Shown: piece by piece, positions 7,144 to 15,638 of the stretch | Position numbering within the stretch: the first letter of the stretch is position 1 | How the letters are laid out: each line of letters begins with the position of its first letter | NCBI RefSeq assembly: GCF_007830055.1 | Contig: NZ_VLLE01000009.1 | Span: forward strand, 1 to 51,650 | Origin: Lacibacter cauensis | GTDB taxonomy: Bacteria > Bacteroidota > Bacteroidia > Chitinophagales > Chitinophagaceae | Direction: 5' to 3' | DNA: 51,650 bases | Made by a program: the position numbers and the translations under genes | The notes under the pieces: generated by a model | Seen by the model: only the letters and a program-made list of their open reading frames with translations | Database searches by the model: none | Told to the model about the DNA's origin: nothing

Positions 7144-10100
7144 TTAATTGATGCCGCCGATAAATTCGATAGCAATAACGGTTTGATTGTATTGGTTTAA
7201 AAGTTTTGTGTATTCCTGTTTTACAACAACAGCATTATTGAGTGATTGCGTTAATTCATAATAACCGATTTCGCCGGCAGTAAAAGCTTTTTGTGCCTGG
7301 GTGATGATGAGATTGGCTTGCGGTAAAGCAGTATTGCGGTAGTAGTTGATTTGAACTCTTTGTTTTTGCAATTCGCCAAACAGCCTTGTCAATTCGGCCT
7401 GCAGGTTGTATTGATAATTGGTCAGTTCTGCTTCACGACGCACCCGGTTTATTTCTGCCGCTTTTACTTTTTCTTTTTGCGCCCTGGCAAATATGGGAAT
7501 GCTGATGCCCAAATTAACACCCTGGAAACGGCGGCCAACTCCATAATATTTATCAACACCGTTTACGGTTTGATAGCCCACCAGCGACTGGTTGAAATAG
7601 CCTACTGAGAAATCAGGTTTTAATCTCGATTGCTCAACAGCTTTCTCTCTGTTTGCAATATCAATTTGCTGTTTAATAAATGCCAGTGTAGGGTTGGCAG
7701 CAATGGCAGCAGTATCAAAATTTACCTGTATCTGTTTTTCAACAAGTAAAGTGTCGGCAATAGCCGTAACAGAAGAATCTGCAGTAAACACTTTCAGACG
7801 GTTTAATTCAATACGGTAATCTTCTTCTGCATTTCTCAATTGCGCCTTTATCTCATTCACCTTGCTTTCAGCATTATAATTTTCCAATGCATTTGTTTCA
7901 CCCGTTTTGTACCGTAATGCTGATGCCCTCAATACATTTTCATAAATAGCCAGCATTTCTTTCAGCAATCTTATTTCCTCTATCCAAAAACTTAACTGGT
8001 AGTACGATGTTTTTGTATTAGCCGCCAGTTCAGTTTGATAAACTTTTAATTGCAACTCACTGCTTTTGATATTTGACTCAGATAGCTTTATGAGACTTTT
8101 GAAGTAAGCCGGATTAGGTATGCCCTGATTAATGCTGAAATTATTATCATAAGTAATGCGGCTGTTGTACTGGCCAAAAGTTACGCCGACATTTGTTTTG
8201 CCATAGTCCTTTACCGTTTTTTTCAATTGTTGCTGGTAACTTATATCCAGCGTTCCTACTTTTACCAAAGGATTATTCTTCATAGCTGATGTAACAGCCT
8301 CATTAAGATTTATGACTGTCTTTGGTTGTTGAGCATTTGCGGCAAAGGATGATGCTAAAAACAGGATGAATAATGAAGGGAAGTGCTTAGCCGGAGATAT
8401 TTTTTTTACTTTTGGTTTTATCTTTTCAAACCAGGTATATAACACCGGTAGCACCACCAACGTAAGAAAAGTAGCTGTTATCAATCCACCTATTACAACT
8501 GTTGCTAATGGCCGTTGTACTTCCGCACCCGAACCTCTTGATAAAGCCATTGGAAGGAAGCCCAATGAAGCAACTGCTGCAGTCATTAACACCGGTCGCA
8601 ACCGCACAGAGGTCCCTTTTAAAATAATGGCATTTATGTCAGTCATGCCTCCTTTTTTCAACCGGTTAAACTCACTGATAAGTACGATGCCATTTAGTAC
8701 CGCCACTCCAAACAGTGCGATAAAACCAACACCTGCCGAAATACTGAATGGCATACCCCTGAACCATAAGGCAAATACACCGCCTATTGCACTCATGGGT
8801 ATAGCTGTAAAAATGAGTAAGGAATATTTAATTGAACCAAACGTAAAGAATAGAAGCAGCAGGATTAATGCTAATGCAACTGGGACTGCAACGGATAACC
8901 TTTTGTTAGCTTCTTCAAGATTTTTAAATTGTCCTCCATAAGTAATAAAATAACCGGGGGGCATTTTTACCTGCTTCTCAATTTTTTCCTGCATTTCTTT
9001 TACAACCGATGAGATGTCCCTGCCTCTTGTATTAAAGCCGACAATGATTCTCCTCTTTGCATCTTCACGTTGTATCTGGTTAGGGCCTAACTGCAAATTG
9101 ACATCTGCTACCTGTTCCAATGGAATCTGGTTACCATCAGGAGCCGCAACAAATAATCCTTTTACATCATCAATACTCTGGCGGTTTGCTTTTTCCAAAC
9201 GCACTACCATGTCAAACCTTTTTTCACCCTCGTAAACAATGCCGGCAGATTCTCCTGCAAAAGCAGCACTAATGGTGCGGTTTATATCTTCTACATTTAA
9301 ACCAAACTGTGCAATCTTATCCCTGTTTAGTTTAACGACAATCTGTGGAAGCCCGGTTACCTGTTCTACATATAAATCTTCTGCACCTTTTACCGTAGGT
9401 ACAATCACACCAATTTTTTTTGCCAGGTCTGCCAGCACATCCAGGTCTTCTCCAAATATTTTAATACCTACATCCTGGCGAACACCTGAAATCAATTCAT
9501 TAAAACGAAGTTGTATAGGCTGCGACAACCCATAGGAAACACCGGGAATTTTTTCCAGTTCCTTTTGCATCAGTTCAGCCAGTTCTTCCCGGTTATGTGC
9601 ACTGGTCCATTCCTTTTTATCTTTTAAAAGAATGGTAATGTCACATGCTTCTATGGGCATAGGGTCGGTTGGTATCTCAGAGGCACCTATCTTTCCAATC
9701 ACCTCTTTTACTTCAGGGAATTTTTTCATCAGTAAATCAGAAGCCTGCGTTATTTTTTCAATCGTTTGGCTTAACGAGCTACCTGTAAGCAACCTTGTTT
9801 CTACCGCAAAATCTCCTTCTTCCAAGGTGGGAATAAATTCACCACCTAAGGTTTTAAAAATGATAAGGCTGATTACAAATACTCCCACAGCAATGCTTAC
9901 CACCAATAATTTCATCTTTAATGCACCACGTATTAATGGTGTGTAAAGCCGTTGGAAAAACTTCATCATTTTATCTGAAAGGTTTTCTTTGTGGCTGATT
10001 TTCTTGCTTAATGCAAGGGCACTCATCATGGGCACATAAGTAAGTGAAAGCAGGAATGCACCAAGTATGGCGAATGAAACTGTTTGTGCCATTGGACCAA

Positions 10101-11517
10101 ACATTTTTCCTTCAATGCCAACCAGTGCGAGAATAGGCAGGTATACAATTAAGATGATGATTTGCCCGAACGCAGCCGAGTTCATCATTTTGCCTGCTGA
10201 TTTATATACTTCATCATTCAATTGGTCTTGTGTCATTCTTCCAGGCTTTCGATGGCCTAACTGATGCATGGTTGCTTCAACAATAATCACGGCTCCGTCC
10301 ACAATCAAACCAAAGTCAATTGCGCCTAAACTCATCAGGTTGCCAGACACACCAAACAGGTTCATCAACGAAATAGCAAAAAGCATGGCAAGAGGAATTA
10401 CGGAAGCCACTATCAACCCGGAACGGATATTGCCAAGAAAAACCACCAATACAAAAATTACAATCAAGGCACCTTCAATAAGGTTAGTTTTTACAGTTCC
10501 AATAGCCCTGCTAACTAAAGCACTTCTGTCAAGAAAGGGTTCAATGACCACACCTTCCGGCAAGCTTTTCTGAATCTGGATTATTTTATCTTTTACACTA
10601 TTAATTACAATGCTGGAATTTGCTCCCTTGAGCATTAATACAATGCCACCAACTACTTCCCCTTCTGCATTACGGGTTAATGCCCCGTATTGTGTAGCAT
10701 GACCCAACTGTACTGTAGCAATATCCCTTACCAGCACGGGTGCACCACCGGAAGTTCTTGTAACTACAATTTTTTCTATGTCAGTGATTGTTTTAATAAA
10801 GCCTTCGCTGCGGATAAAATAAGCGTTGGGCTTTTTATCTATATATGCACCACCCGTATTCTGATTATTCTTTTCAAGGGCATTAAATATATCTGCTATG
10901 GATAGGTTATAGCTGCGAAGCTTATCTGCATTCAATGCAATTTCATATTGCTTTAAAAGACCGCCGAAGCTACTTACATCAGCAATACCGGGTGTGCCAA
11001 GCAACTGACGACGGACGATCCAGTCTTGTATTGTCCGAAGCGACATGGCATCGTATTTATTTTCATATCCTTTTTTTGCATGTAAAACATATTGATAAAT
11101 TTCACCTAATCCCGTAGATATAGGAGCCATCTCAGGATTGCCAATATTATTTGGTATTTGGTTACGGGCTTCTATAAGCCGTTCACCTACTTGCTGACGA
11201 GCCCAATATATGTTAGCATCATCATGAAATACAACAGTAACTACAGATAATCCAAACCTTGATATGGAACGGATTTCCTTGATTTCGGGAATCGTAGCCA
11301 TTGTTTGCTCGACAGGAAAGGATATTAACTGTTCTACTTCCTGAGCCGCTAATGATGGACTAATAGTAATTATTTGCACTTGATTGTTGGTGATATCCGG
11401 CACAGCATCAATCGGCAATTTTTTTGCCGAATAAACGCCCCATATTATTAATGCAAGTGTAAACAGGCCAATGACCAATTTATTTTTTATGGAGAATTGA
11501 ATGATTTTATTGAGCAT
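7144..11517 (-). CDS. czcA: CzcA-type RND metal pump fused to a TolC-type outer-membrane factor
   Basis: This is a 1457-residue fusion. Residues 1 to about 1040 form a complete heavy-metal RND permease with the TM4 signature DFGLIVDGAVIIVEA that marks the CzcA branch, and two large periplasmic porter loops. At about residue 1047 a hydrophobic, signal-peptide-like stretch (SLFILFLASSFAANA) leads into about 400 residues of outer-membrane-factor sequence: INLNEAVTSAMKNN, then two coiled-coil repeats ending in YYELTQSLNNAVVVKQEY. Typical CzcA alone is about 1050 residues and CzcC about 420, so both parts are full-length. The two partners normally sit in different membranes, so proteolytic release at the internal signal is likely. 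It lies in one operon with the adaptor downstream and two small genes upstream. Confidence 0.93.
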   Translation of the reverse strand: MLNKIIQFSIKNKLVIGLFTLALIIWGVYSAKKLPIDAVPDITNNQVQIITISPSLAAQEVEQLISFPVEQTMATIPEIKEIRSISRFGLSVVTVVFHDDANIYWARQQVGERLIEARNQIPNNIGNPEMAPISTGLGEIYQYVLHAKKGYENKYDAMSLRTIQDWIVRRQLLGTPGIADVSSFGGLLKQYEIALNADKLRSYNLSIADIFNALEKNNQNTGGAYIDKKPNAYFIRSEGFIKTITDIEKIVVTRTSGGAPVLVRDIATVQLGHATQYGALTRNAEGEVVGGIVLMLKGANSSIVINSVKDKIIQIQKSLPEGVVIEPFLDRSALVSRAIGTVKTNLIEGALIVIFVLVVFLGNIRSGLIVASVIPLAMLFAISLMNLFGVSGNLMSLGAIDFGLIVDGAVIIVEATMHQLGHRKPGRMTQDQLNDEVYKSAGKMMNSAAFGQIIILIVYLPILALVGIEGKMFGPMAQTVSFAILGAFLLSLTYVPMMSALALSKKISHKENLSDKMMKFFQRLYTPLIRGALKMKLLVVSIAVGVFVISLIIFKTLGGEFIPTLEEGDFAVETRLLTGSSLSQTIEKITQASDLLMKKFPEVKEVIGKIGASEIPTDPMPIEACDITILLKDKKEWTSAHNREELAELMQKELEKIPGVSYGLSQPIQLRFNELISGVRQDVGIKIFGEDLDVLADLAKKIGVIVPTVKGAEDLYVEQVTGLPQIVVKLNRDKIAQFGLNVEDINRTISAAFAGESAGIVYEGEKRFDMVVRLEKANRQSIDDVKGLFVAAPDGNQIPLEQVADVNLQLGPNQIQREDAKRRIIVGFNTRGRDISSVVKEMQEKIEKQVKMPPGYFITYGGQFKNLEEANKRLSVAVPVALALILLLLFFTFGSIKYSLLIFTAIPMSAIGGVFALWFRGMPFSISAGVGFIALFGVAVLNGIVLISEFNRLKKGGMTDINAIILKGTSVRLRPVLMTAAVASLGFLPMALSRGSGAEVQRPLATVVIGGLITATFLTLVVLPVLYTWFEKIKPKVKKISPAKHFPSLFILFLASSFAANAQQPKTVINLNEAVTSAMKNNPLVKVGTLDISYQQQLKKTVKDYGKTNVGVTFGQYNSRITYDNNFSINQGIPNPAYFKSLIKLSESNIKSSELQLKVYQTELAANTKTSYYQLSFWIEEIRLLKEMLAIYENVLRASALRYKTGETNALENYNAESKVNEIKAQLRNAEEDYRIELNRLKVFTADSSVTAIADTLLVEKQIQVNFDTAAIAANPTLAFIKQQIDIANREKAVEQSRLKPDFSVGYFNQSLVGYQTVNGVDKYYGVGRRFQGVNLGISIPIFARAQKEKVKAAEINRVRREAELTNYQYNLQAELTRLFGELQKQRVQINYYRNTALPQANLIITQAQKAFTAGEIGYYELTQSLNNAVVVKQEYTKLLNQYNQTVIAIEFIGGIN

Positions 11518-11525
11518 ATTTCTAT

Positions 11526-11708
11526 TTAATGTTTTGAAACAAGACGATAATACTTAATTATTATTCCGGCTATCGCCATCAGCATAATAATGCCAAGCAC
11601 TATCAGTGTAACAATTTTTGTAACCCGCATCCACAATGGCTTTACAGGGTCTTTGATCTTCCTGTAAACTGGTTTACGGCGGGTCTTTGACTTTCTTTTC
11701 TTAGTCAT
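11526..11708 (-). CDS. Small basic single-helix membrane protein
   Basis: This 60-residue protein starts at the ATG at 11708; a longer frame to 11741 lacks support. The N-terminal 30 residues are strongly basic (MTKKRKSKTRRKPVYRKIK), and a single membrane helix follows (IVTLIVLGIIMLMAIAGIIIKYY). The basic side should stay in the cytoplasm. It sits eight bases before the RND pump fusion and could be a small pump subunit, much as small helices accompany other RND pumps, but I do not recognise the family. Its place in the operon is its main support. Confidence 0.6.
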   Translation of the reverse strand: MTKKRKSKTRRKPVYRKIKDPVKPLWMRVTKIVTLIVLGIIMLMAIAGIIIKYYRLVSKH

Positions 11709-11779
11709 AACCTCGTGGTAGCCGAAATAATAAAAATGCAAAAGTCAGCGCATGATAACTGCACTGATACGAGAGGGGG

Positions 11780-12100
11780 TTAAGCAGTTATTTTGGGAGG
11801 CTGCCAGATAGAATAGGAAACTTCTGAATTAAAGTTTTCGTTATAAAGAGGAAACTTCTCAGATTGGAAACCGATTTTTGCAACCTGAACTTTGTTCAAA
11901 GGATTATAAAAGGCTGACGCTGCGCAGCACGAACAGGTGCAAAAAGGTGTGCATGCTTCTTTCGAATGATTATGCTCCTGGTGATTGGAAGAAGCTGAAA
12001 CTTTTACTTCTGATTTTGCATCACATTCCGTGCTGTCGCTGCATGGAAGGCATGACAGGTAGAGCAGGAAAAAGCCTAAAAAGAAAAATAAAAATTTCAT
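11780..12100 (-). CDS. Small secreted Cys/His-rich protein (DUF6660-like)
   Basis: This 106-residue protein starts at the ATG at 12100. The longer frame to 12232 would cross the promoter and overlap the PepSY gene. It opens with a hydrophobic signal (MKFLFFFLGFFLLYLSCLPCSD) and is exported, possibly as a lipoprotein. The mature part has CDAK, an EHNHSKE stretch and a dense CTPFCTCSCCAAS cluster around residue 50-60, all good soft-metal ligands. The C-terminus ends in a short SIWQPPKI motif. The pattern resembles the DUF6660 family that accompanies czc genes in Bacteroidota. A TAnnTTTG element five bases before the ATG suggests that it heads the operon. Confidence 0.72.
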   Translation of the reverse strand: MKFLFFFLGFFLLYLSCLPCSDSTECDAKSEVKVSASSNHQEHNHSKEACTPFCTCSCCAASAFYNPLNKVQVAKIGFQSEKFPLYNENFNSEVSYSIWQPPKITA

Positions 12101-12105
12101 TGTTG

Positions 12106-12113
12106 CAAAAATA
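12106..12113 (-). promoter_or_regulatory. -7 element of the czc-type operon
   Basis: TATTTTTG on the minus strand matches TAnnTTTG and lies five bases (CAACA) before the ATG at 12100. No good TTTG box is found at the expected distance upstream, so the promoter may be weak or activator-dependent. The transcript would be nearly leaderless. Confidence 0.5.
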
Positions 12114-12194
12114 GCAGGATATGTTGCAATATTCACCAGAAATAGGCTCCTAAAATGGTAATGTGGTTGCAAAAAGCGGAGAATCAACCTGTTT

Positions 12195-12968
12195 TTACCG
12201 ATTTCGCAACCCTTTTTTGCCCCATTTGGCACTCACAAAGAACAAAGCAAACCCACTCAGCACCGTTACCAGGCCAAATATTGAAAAAGCCCGAAGCAGC
12301 CAGTTGCCGATATGATCCCGGCTTTCATAATCCATCGTGTGCATCATCCACAGAAAATCAAATATTCTCCATTTGTTGTTCCTGAATTTTTGAACGGTAC
12401 CTAATTCACTGGCAACGTAAACGGTCGTTTTTGAAGGATGCTCAAAGGTAATGGCATAAGCAGGCAGAGGGCTTTCCCGGTATTCGTGATGACCATTTGT
12501 ACCTGTCAGGTATTCAACTGATTTTACTTTTGGTTCACCATTAAATCTCATTTTGGCTACTTCAACTGCTTCTTCTTTTGTCAATGACCCACGAAGCTTA
12601 CCTGTTTCTGCATTGGCAAGATGATTCATTGCCTGTATGTCATGTTCATGATTAGATTCATTGTGAATGGCACTTATACAACGAACCTGGTAAAAAGGCT
12701 TTCCAAGAATTTCAATCAATTGGATAGATACAACCGAATCAATGGAGTGAACTTTTTTTATTGTATCCAGCACTACTGTAGGACTAACCAGAGAAATATC
12801 AGATGAGAGTAGTGGTGCATTTTTCTTTTGAAAATCTCCATGCACTTCACCCATATTGCTCCAACTGAAATATAATCCGCCAATTGCCCACATCATAAAC
12901 TGGATGCCGAGAATAACTCCCAGCCAGCGATGAGTTTTGCGGATGTAGTAGTGTTTGCTCTTTGCCAT
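12195..12968 (-). CDS. PepSY-domain membrane protein
   Basis: This 257-residue protein has an N-terminal membrane helix (RKTHRWLGVILGIQFMMWAIGGLYF) and a C-terminal helix (LLRAFSIFGLVTVLSGFALFFVSAKWG). The periplasmic region between them carries one PepSY domain (TKEEAVEVAKMRF near 130-145, then a strand with YAITFEHPSKTTVYVA). HNESNHEHD at about residue 102-110 can bind metal. The motif FDFLWMMHTMDY matches PepSY-associated membrane proteins that work as ferric or copper reductases or redox partners. It follows the DUF6122-like gene by 11 bases. A reductase or chaperone role for copper or iron is inferred from context. Confidence 0.82.
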   Translation of the reverse strand: MAKSKHYYIRKTHRWLGVILGIQFMMWAIGGLYFSWSNMGEVHGDFQKKNAPLLSSDISLVSPTVVLDTIKKVHSIDSVVSIQLIEILGKPFYQVRCISAIHNESNHEHDIQAMNHLANAETGKLRGSLTKEEAVEVAKMRFNGEPKVKSVEYLTGTNGHHEYRESPLPAYAITFEHPSKTTVYVASELGTVQKFRNNKWRIFDFLWMMHTMDYESRDHIGNWLLRAFSIFGLVTVLSGFALFFVSAKWGKKGLRNR

Positions 12969-12979
12969 AAACAGTAATA

Positions 12980-13309
12980 TTATTTACAAGTATGAGAAAT
13001 AAAAATACAATCAATATAATCAGTAGCCATGTGCATCAATAACCCGACAGATACGATACGGAATTTTGGAAATAAAAACAACAAAGCATATATAACTATG
13101 GCGATATAACTATGCAGGGGATGAAAACCAATACTACAACGGCAGGGATGATAGAAAGGAGTTGCCAATAAATGGTCAAAATCTATCAACATTGTTAACA
13201 ATAATACCAGGTAAGCTTGTTTCCATCGTTTTCTGAAAAAGACAAAAGTAATTCCTAAGGGAAAAACAAAATGAAGAAAATAATGAATAACCTTTTGAAC
13301 AATTTCCAT
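12980..13309 (-). CDS. Small polytopic membrane protein (DUF6122-like)
   Basis: This 109-residue protein has about four short membrane helices. The centre reads MLIDFDHLLATPFYHPCRCSIGFHPLHSY, with Asp-x-Asp-His, Cys-x-Cys and two His, a putative metal site at a membrane face. A last segment, HMATDYIDC, adds His/Asp. This resembles the DUF6122 family of Bacteroidota and distantly the YdjM-like membrane hydrolases (DxDH...H...HxxxD pattern). It lies between the CopB ATPase gene and the PepSY gene in one strand-wise run. Biochemical function is unknown. Confidence 0.7.
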   Translation of the reverse strand: MEIVQKVIHYFLHFVFPLGITFVFFRKRWKQAYLVLLLTMLIDFDHLLATPFYHPCRCSIGFHPLHSYIAIVIYALLFLFPKFRIVSVGLLMHMATDYIDCIFISHTCK

Positions 13310-13325
13310 TCTCTTTTAGCTACTG

Positions 13326-15611
13326 CTATTTTACTTTCAAAAGACTTGCATTTATAGCAACCACTACTGTACTTACACTCATCAATACCGCACCAGCAGC
13401 AGGGCTTAACAATATTCCCATTTTGTATAACACACCTGCCGCCAATGGTAAAGCCACCACATTATACCCTGTGGCCCAAATCAAATTCTGAATCATCTTC
13501 CTGTAAGTGGCTTTACCAAACTGAATGAGTGAAACAACATCTTTCGGATTGCTGTTAACCAATACAATCCCTGCTGTTTCGGCGGCAATATCAGAACCTG
13601 AACCGACTGCAATACCCACATTGGCCTGTGCCAGTGCAGGGGCATCATTTACTCCGTCGCCTGTCATAGCAACATATTCACCTTTACTTTGGAGTTCTTT
13701 TATTTTCTCTAACTTTTGATGTGGTAGTACTTCCGCAATAAAACTGTCCATCCCCAACCGTTCACTTACCCCTTTTGCCACAGTTGCATTATCACCTGTT
13801 AATAAGATTGCCTTGATATTATTTTCATGCAATGTTTTAATAGCATCTGCAGATTCAGGTCTTATTTCATCAGCCAGTGCAATGGAACCGGCAATATCAT
13901 CATCAATTAATACAAAGACTAATGTCTCTTCTTCCTTTACAACACTGTCCTTTGTAAGAAAAGTAAATTTTTCTTTTAAGTATCCGGGGCTAACCACCAT
14001 TATATCTTTGCTATCAATTATACCAGTTATCCCTTTTCCTGTAATGGCTTCAAAACCTGTAACCACAGGAAGCTCAAGATTCAATTCTTTTGCTTTCGCT
14101 GTTATACCCGTTGCTATTGGATGTTCTGAATTTTGTTCAAGAGCCGCAGCGTATTGGAGAACCTGTTCCTGTGTATATTTATCATTATGCGTTACATACC
14201 GTACTACCTGAAATTTTCCTACTGTCAGCGTTCCTGTTTTATCAAATACTAATGTGGTTATTTTTCTTGCATTTTCAAAAGCTGTCCTGTTCTTTATCAG
14301 TAAACCATGTTTTGCTGATAATGCTGTTGATTTTGCCACTACCAACGGCACCGCCAATCCCAAAGCATGGGGGCAACAAATCACAATGACTGTTACCATC
14401 CGCTCAATGGAAAACGCTAAGTCTTTTCCTGATAAATACCATACGAGAAATGTGGTGATGCCTGCTACAATAGCAATCAGCGTAAGCCATCTTGCTGCCT
14501 TGTCCGCAATTAATTGTGTTCTGGATTTTGATTTTTGTGCATCCTGCACCAGCTTTATCACCTGGGATAAGTAAGAGTTCCCGGCACTATGTGACACAGA
14601 AACTTTTATAGCCCCGTTTCCATTTATTGAACCAGCTATCACTTTATCACCTTTTGTTTTCTCCACTGGTTTTGATTCGCCGGTGAGCATGGATTCATTA
14701 AGGTAACTTTCCCCATCTACGATAACGCCATCTGCTGCAACCTTCTCACCGGGCTTAATGAGTATCACATCATTTTCTTTCAGGGATTCTGTTTTTACAT
14801 CTGTTATATTTTCTCCATTGACTAAATGAGCATCATCCGGCATCAATTGTACAAGGAGTTCTAATTCTCTTGAAGCGCCGGCAACGGATCTCATTTCAAT
14901 CCAGTGGCCCAGCAGCATTATTAAAATCAAAGTGGCCAGTTCCCAAAAGAAATCCATTCCTTTTAACCCGAATACAGTAGCTACGCTGTATATGTAAGCA
15001 ACAGAAATAGCAAATGCTACCAATGTCATCATGCCGGGATTCTTGGCTCTCATTTCACCAACCAATCCCTTTAAAAAAGGCCAGCCACCATAAAAAAATA
15101 CAACAGAAGATAAAACGAGCAATATATATTTTGAACCGGGGAAACTGAAATGAATATTCAACCAGTGCTGAATCATTTCCGATAACAGCATAACGGGAAT
15201 CGTAAGAATCAGCACAACATAAAAACGTTTTTTAAAATCTGCTATTCCTGACGAATGAGCATCATGGCCATCGTGTTTACCAGGTTTTGCAAGTGGCACT
15301 AAAGTCATTCCACATAAAGGGCATTTGCCAGGCCCGTCCTGCACAACCTGCGGATGCATGGGGCAGGTGTATTTCTGGAAGCCTTGTGACGTTCGCATTT
15401 CAACAACAGGGGCAACATGACCTTCATGTGAAGCAATTGCTTCTTTTTTGGATTCAGTATGTTGATGCTGCAAATGAGAATGTTCTTTTTCTTTTGCATC
15501 AACAGGAACGAGATTCATTCCGCATTTGGGACAACTGCCGGGTTCGTTTTTCACAATTTCAGAATGCATTGGGCAGGTGTACCGTTGTTGATTGTAGTGA
15601 TTATGTTCCAT
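13326..15611 (-). CDS. copB: P1B-3 (CopB-type) copper/silver ATPase with two metal-binding motifs
   Basis: This is a 761-residue inner-membrane ATPase. It has two N-terminal heavy-metal-binding motifs, YTCPMHSEIV...CPKCGMNL (11-34) and YTCPMHPQVV...CPLCGMTL (81-104), joined by a His-rich linker. The pump core shows TGES (310-313), CPH in the transport helix (413-415), DKTGT (457-461) and HP (497-498), and ends with GDGVNDAPAL. CPH instead of CPC marks the CopB class, which exports Cu(II), Cu(I) or Ag(I). The stop of the multicopper oxidase lies 27 bases upstream. Both genes belong to the copper block, where oxidation and export would cooperate. Confidence 0.93.
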   Translation of the reverse strand: MEHNHYNQQRYTCPMHSEIVKNEPGSCPKCGMNLVPVDAKEKEHSHLQHQHTESKKEAIASHEGHVAPVVEMRTSQGFQKYTCPMHPQVVQDGPGKCPLCGMTLVPLAKPGKHDGHDAHSSGIADFKKRFYVVLILTIPVMLLSEMIQHWLNIHFSFPGSKYILLVLSSVVFFYGGWPFLKGLVGEMRAKNPGMMTLVAFAISVAYIYSVATVFGLKGMDFFWELATLILIMLLGHWIEMRSVAGASRELELLVQLMPDDAHLVNGENITDVKTESLKENDVILIKPGEKVAADGVIVDGESYLNESMLTGESKPVEKTKGDKVIAGSINGNGAIKVSVSHSAGNSYLSQVIKLVQDAQKSKSRTQLIADKAARWLTLIAIVAGITTFLVWYLSGKDLAFSIERMVTVIVICCPHALGLAVPLVVAKSTALSAKHGLLIKNRTAFENARKITTLVFDKTGTLTVGKFQVVRYVTHNDKYTQEQVLQYAAALEQNSEHPIATGITAKAKELNLELPVVTGFEAITGKGITGIIDSKDIMVVSPGYLKEKFTFLTKDSVVKEEETLVFVLIDDDIAGSIALADEIRPESADAIKTLHENNIKAILLTGDNATVAKGVSERLGMDSFIAEVLPHQKLEKIKELQSKGEYVAMTGDGVNDAPALAQANVGIAVGSGSDIAAETAGIVLVNSNPKDVVSLIQFGKATYRKMIQNLIWATGYNVVALPLAAGVLYKMGILLSPAAGAVLMSVSTVVVAINASLLKVK

Positions 15612-15638
15612 AAAACATTTTTATTTGTTTTTAATAAA

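Noticed and set aside
8366-8941. Long plus-strand frame inside the RND pump fusion
   Set aside because: It is antisense to a clearly coding gene; its composition is the mirror of the pump sequence.
12101-12232. Forty-four-residue N-terminal extension of the DUF6660-like protein
   Set aside because: It overlaps the PepSY gene and the -7 element; the signal peptide begins at the ATG at 12100.
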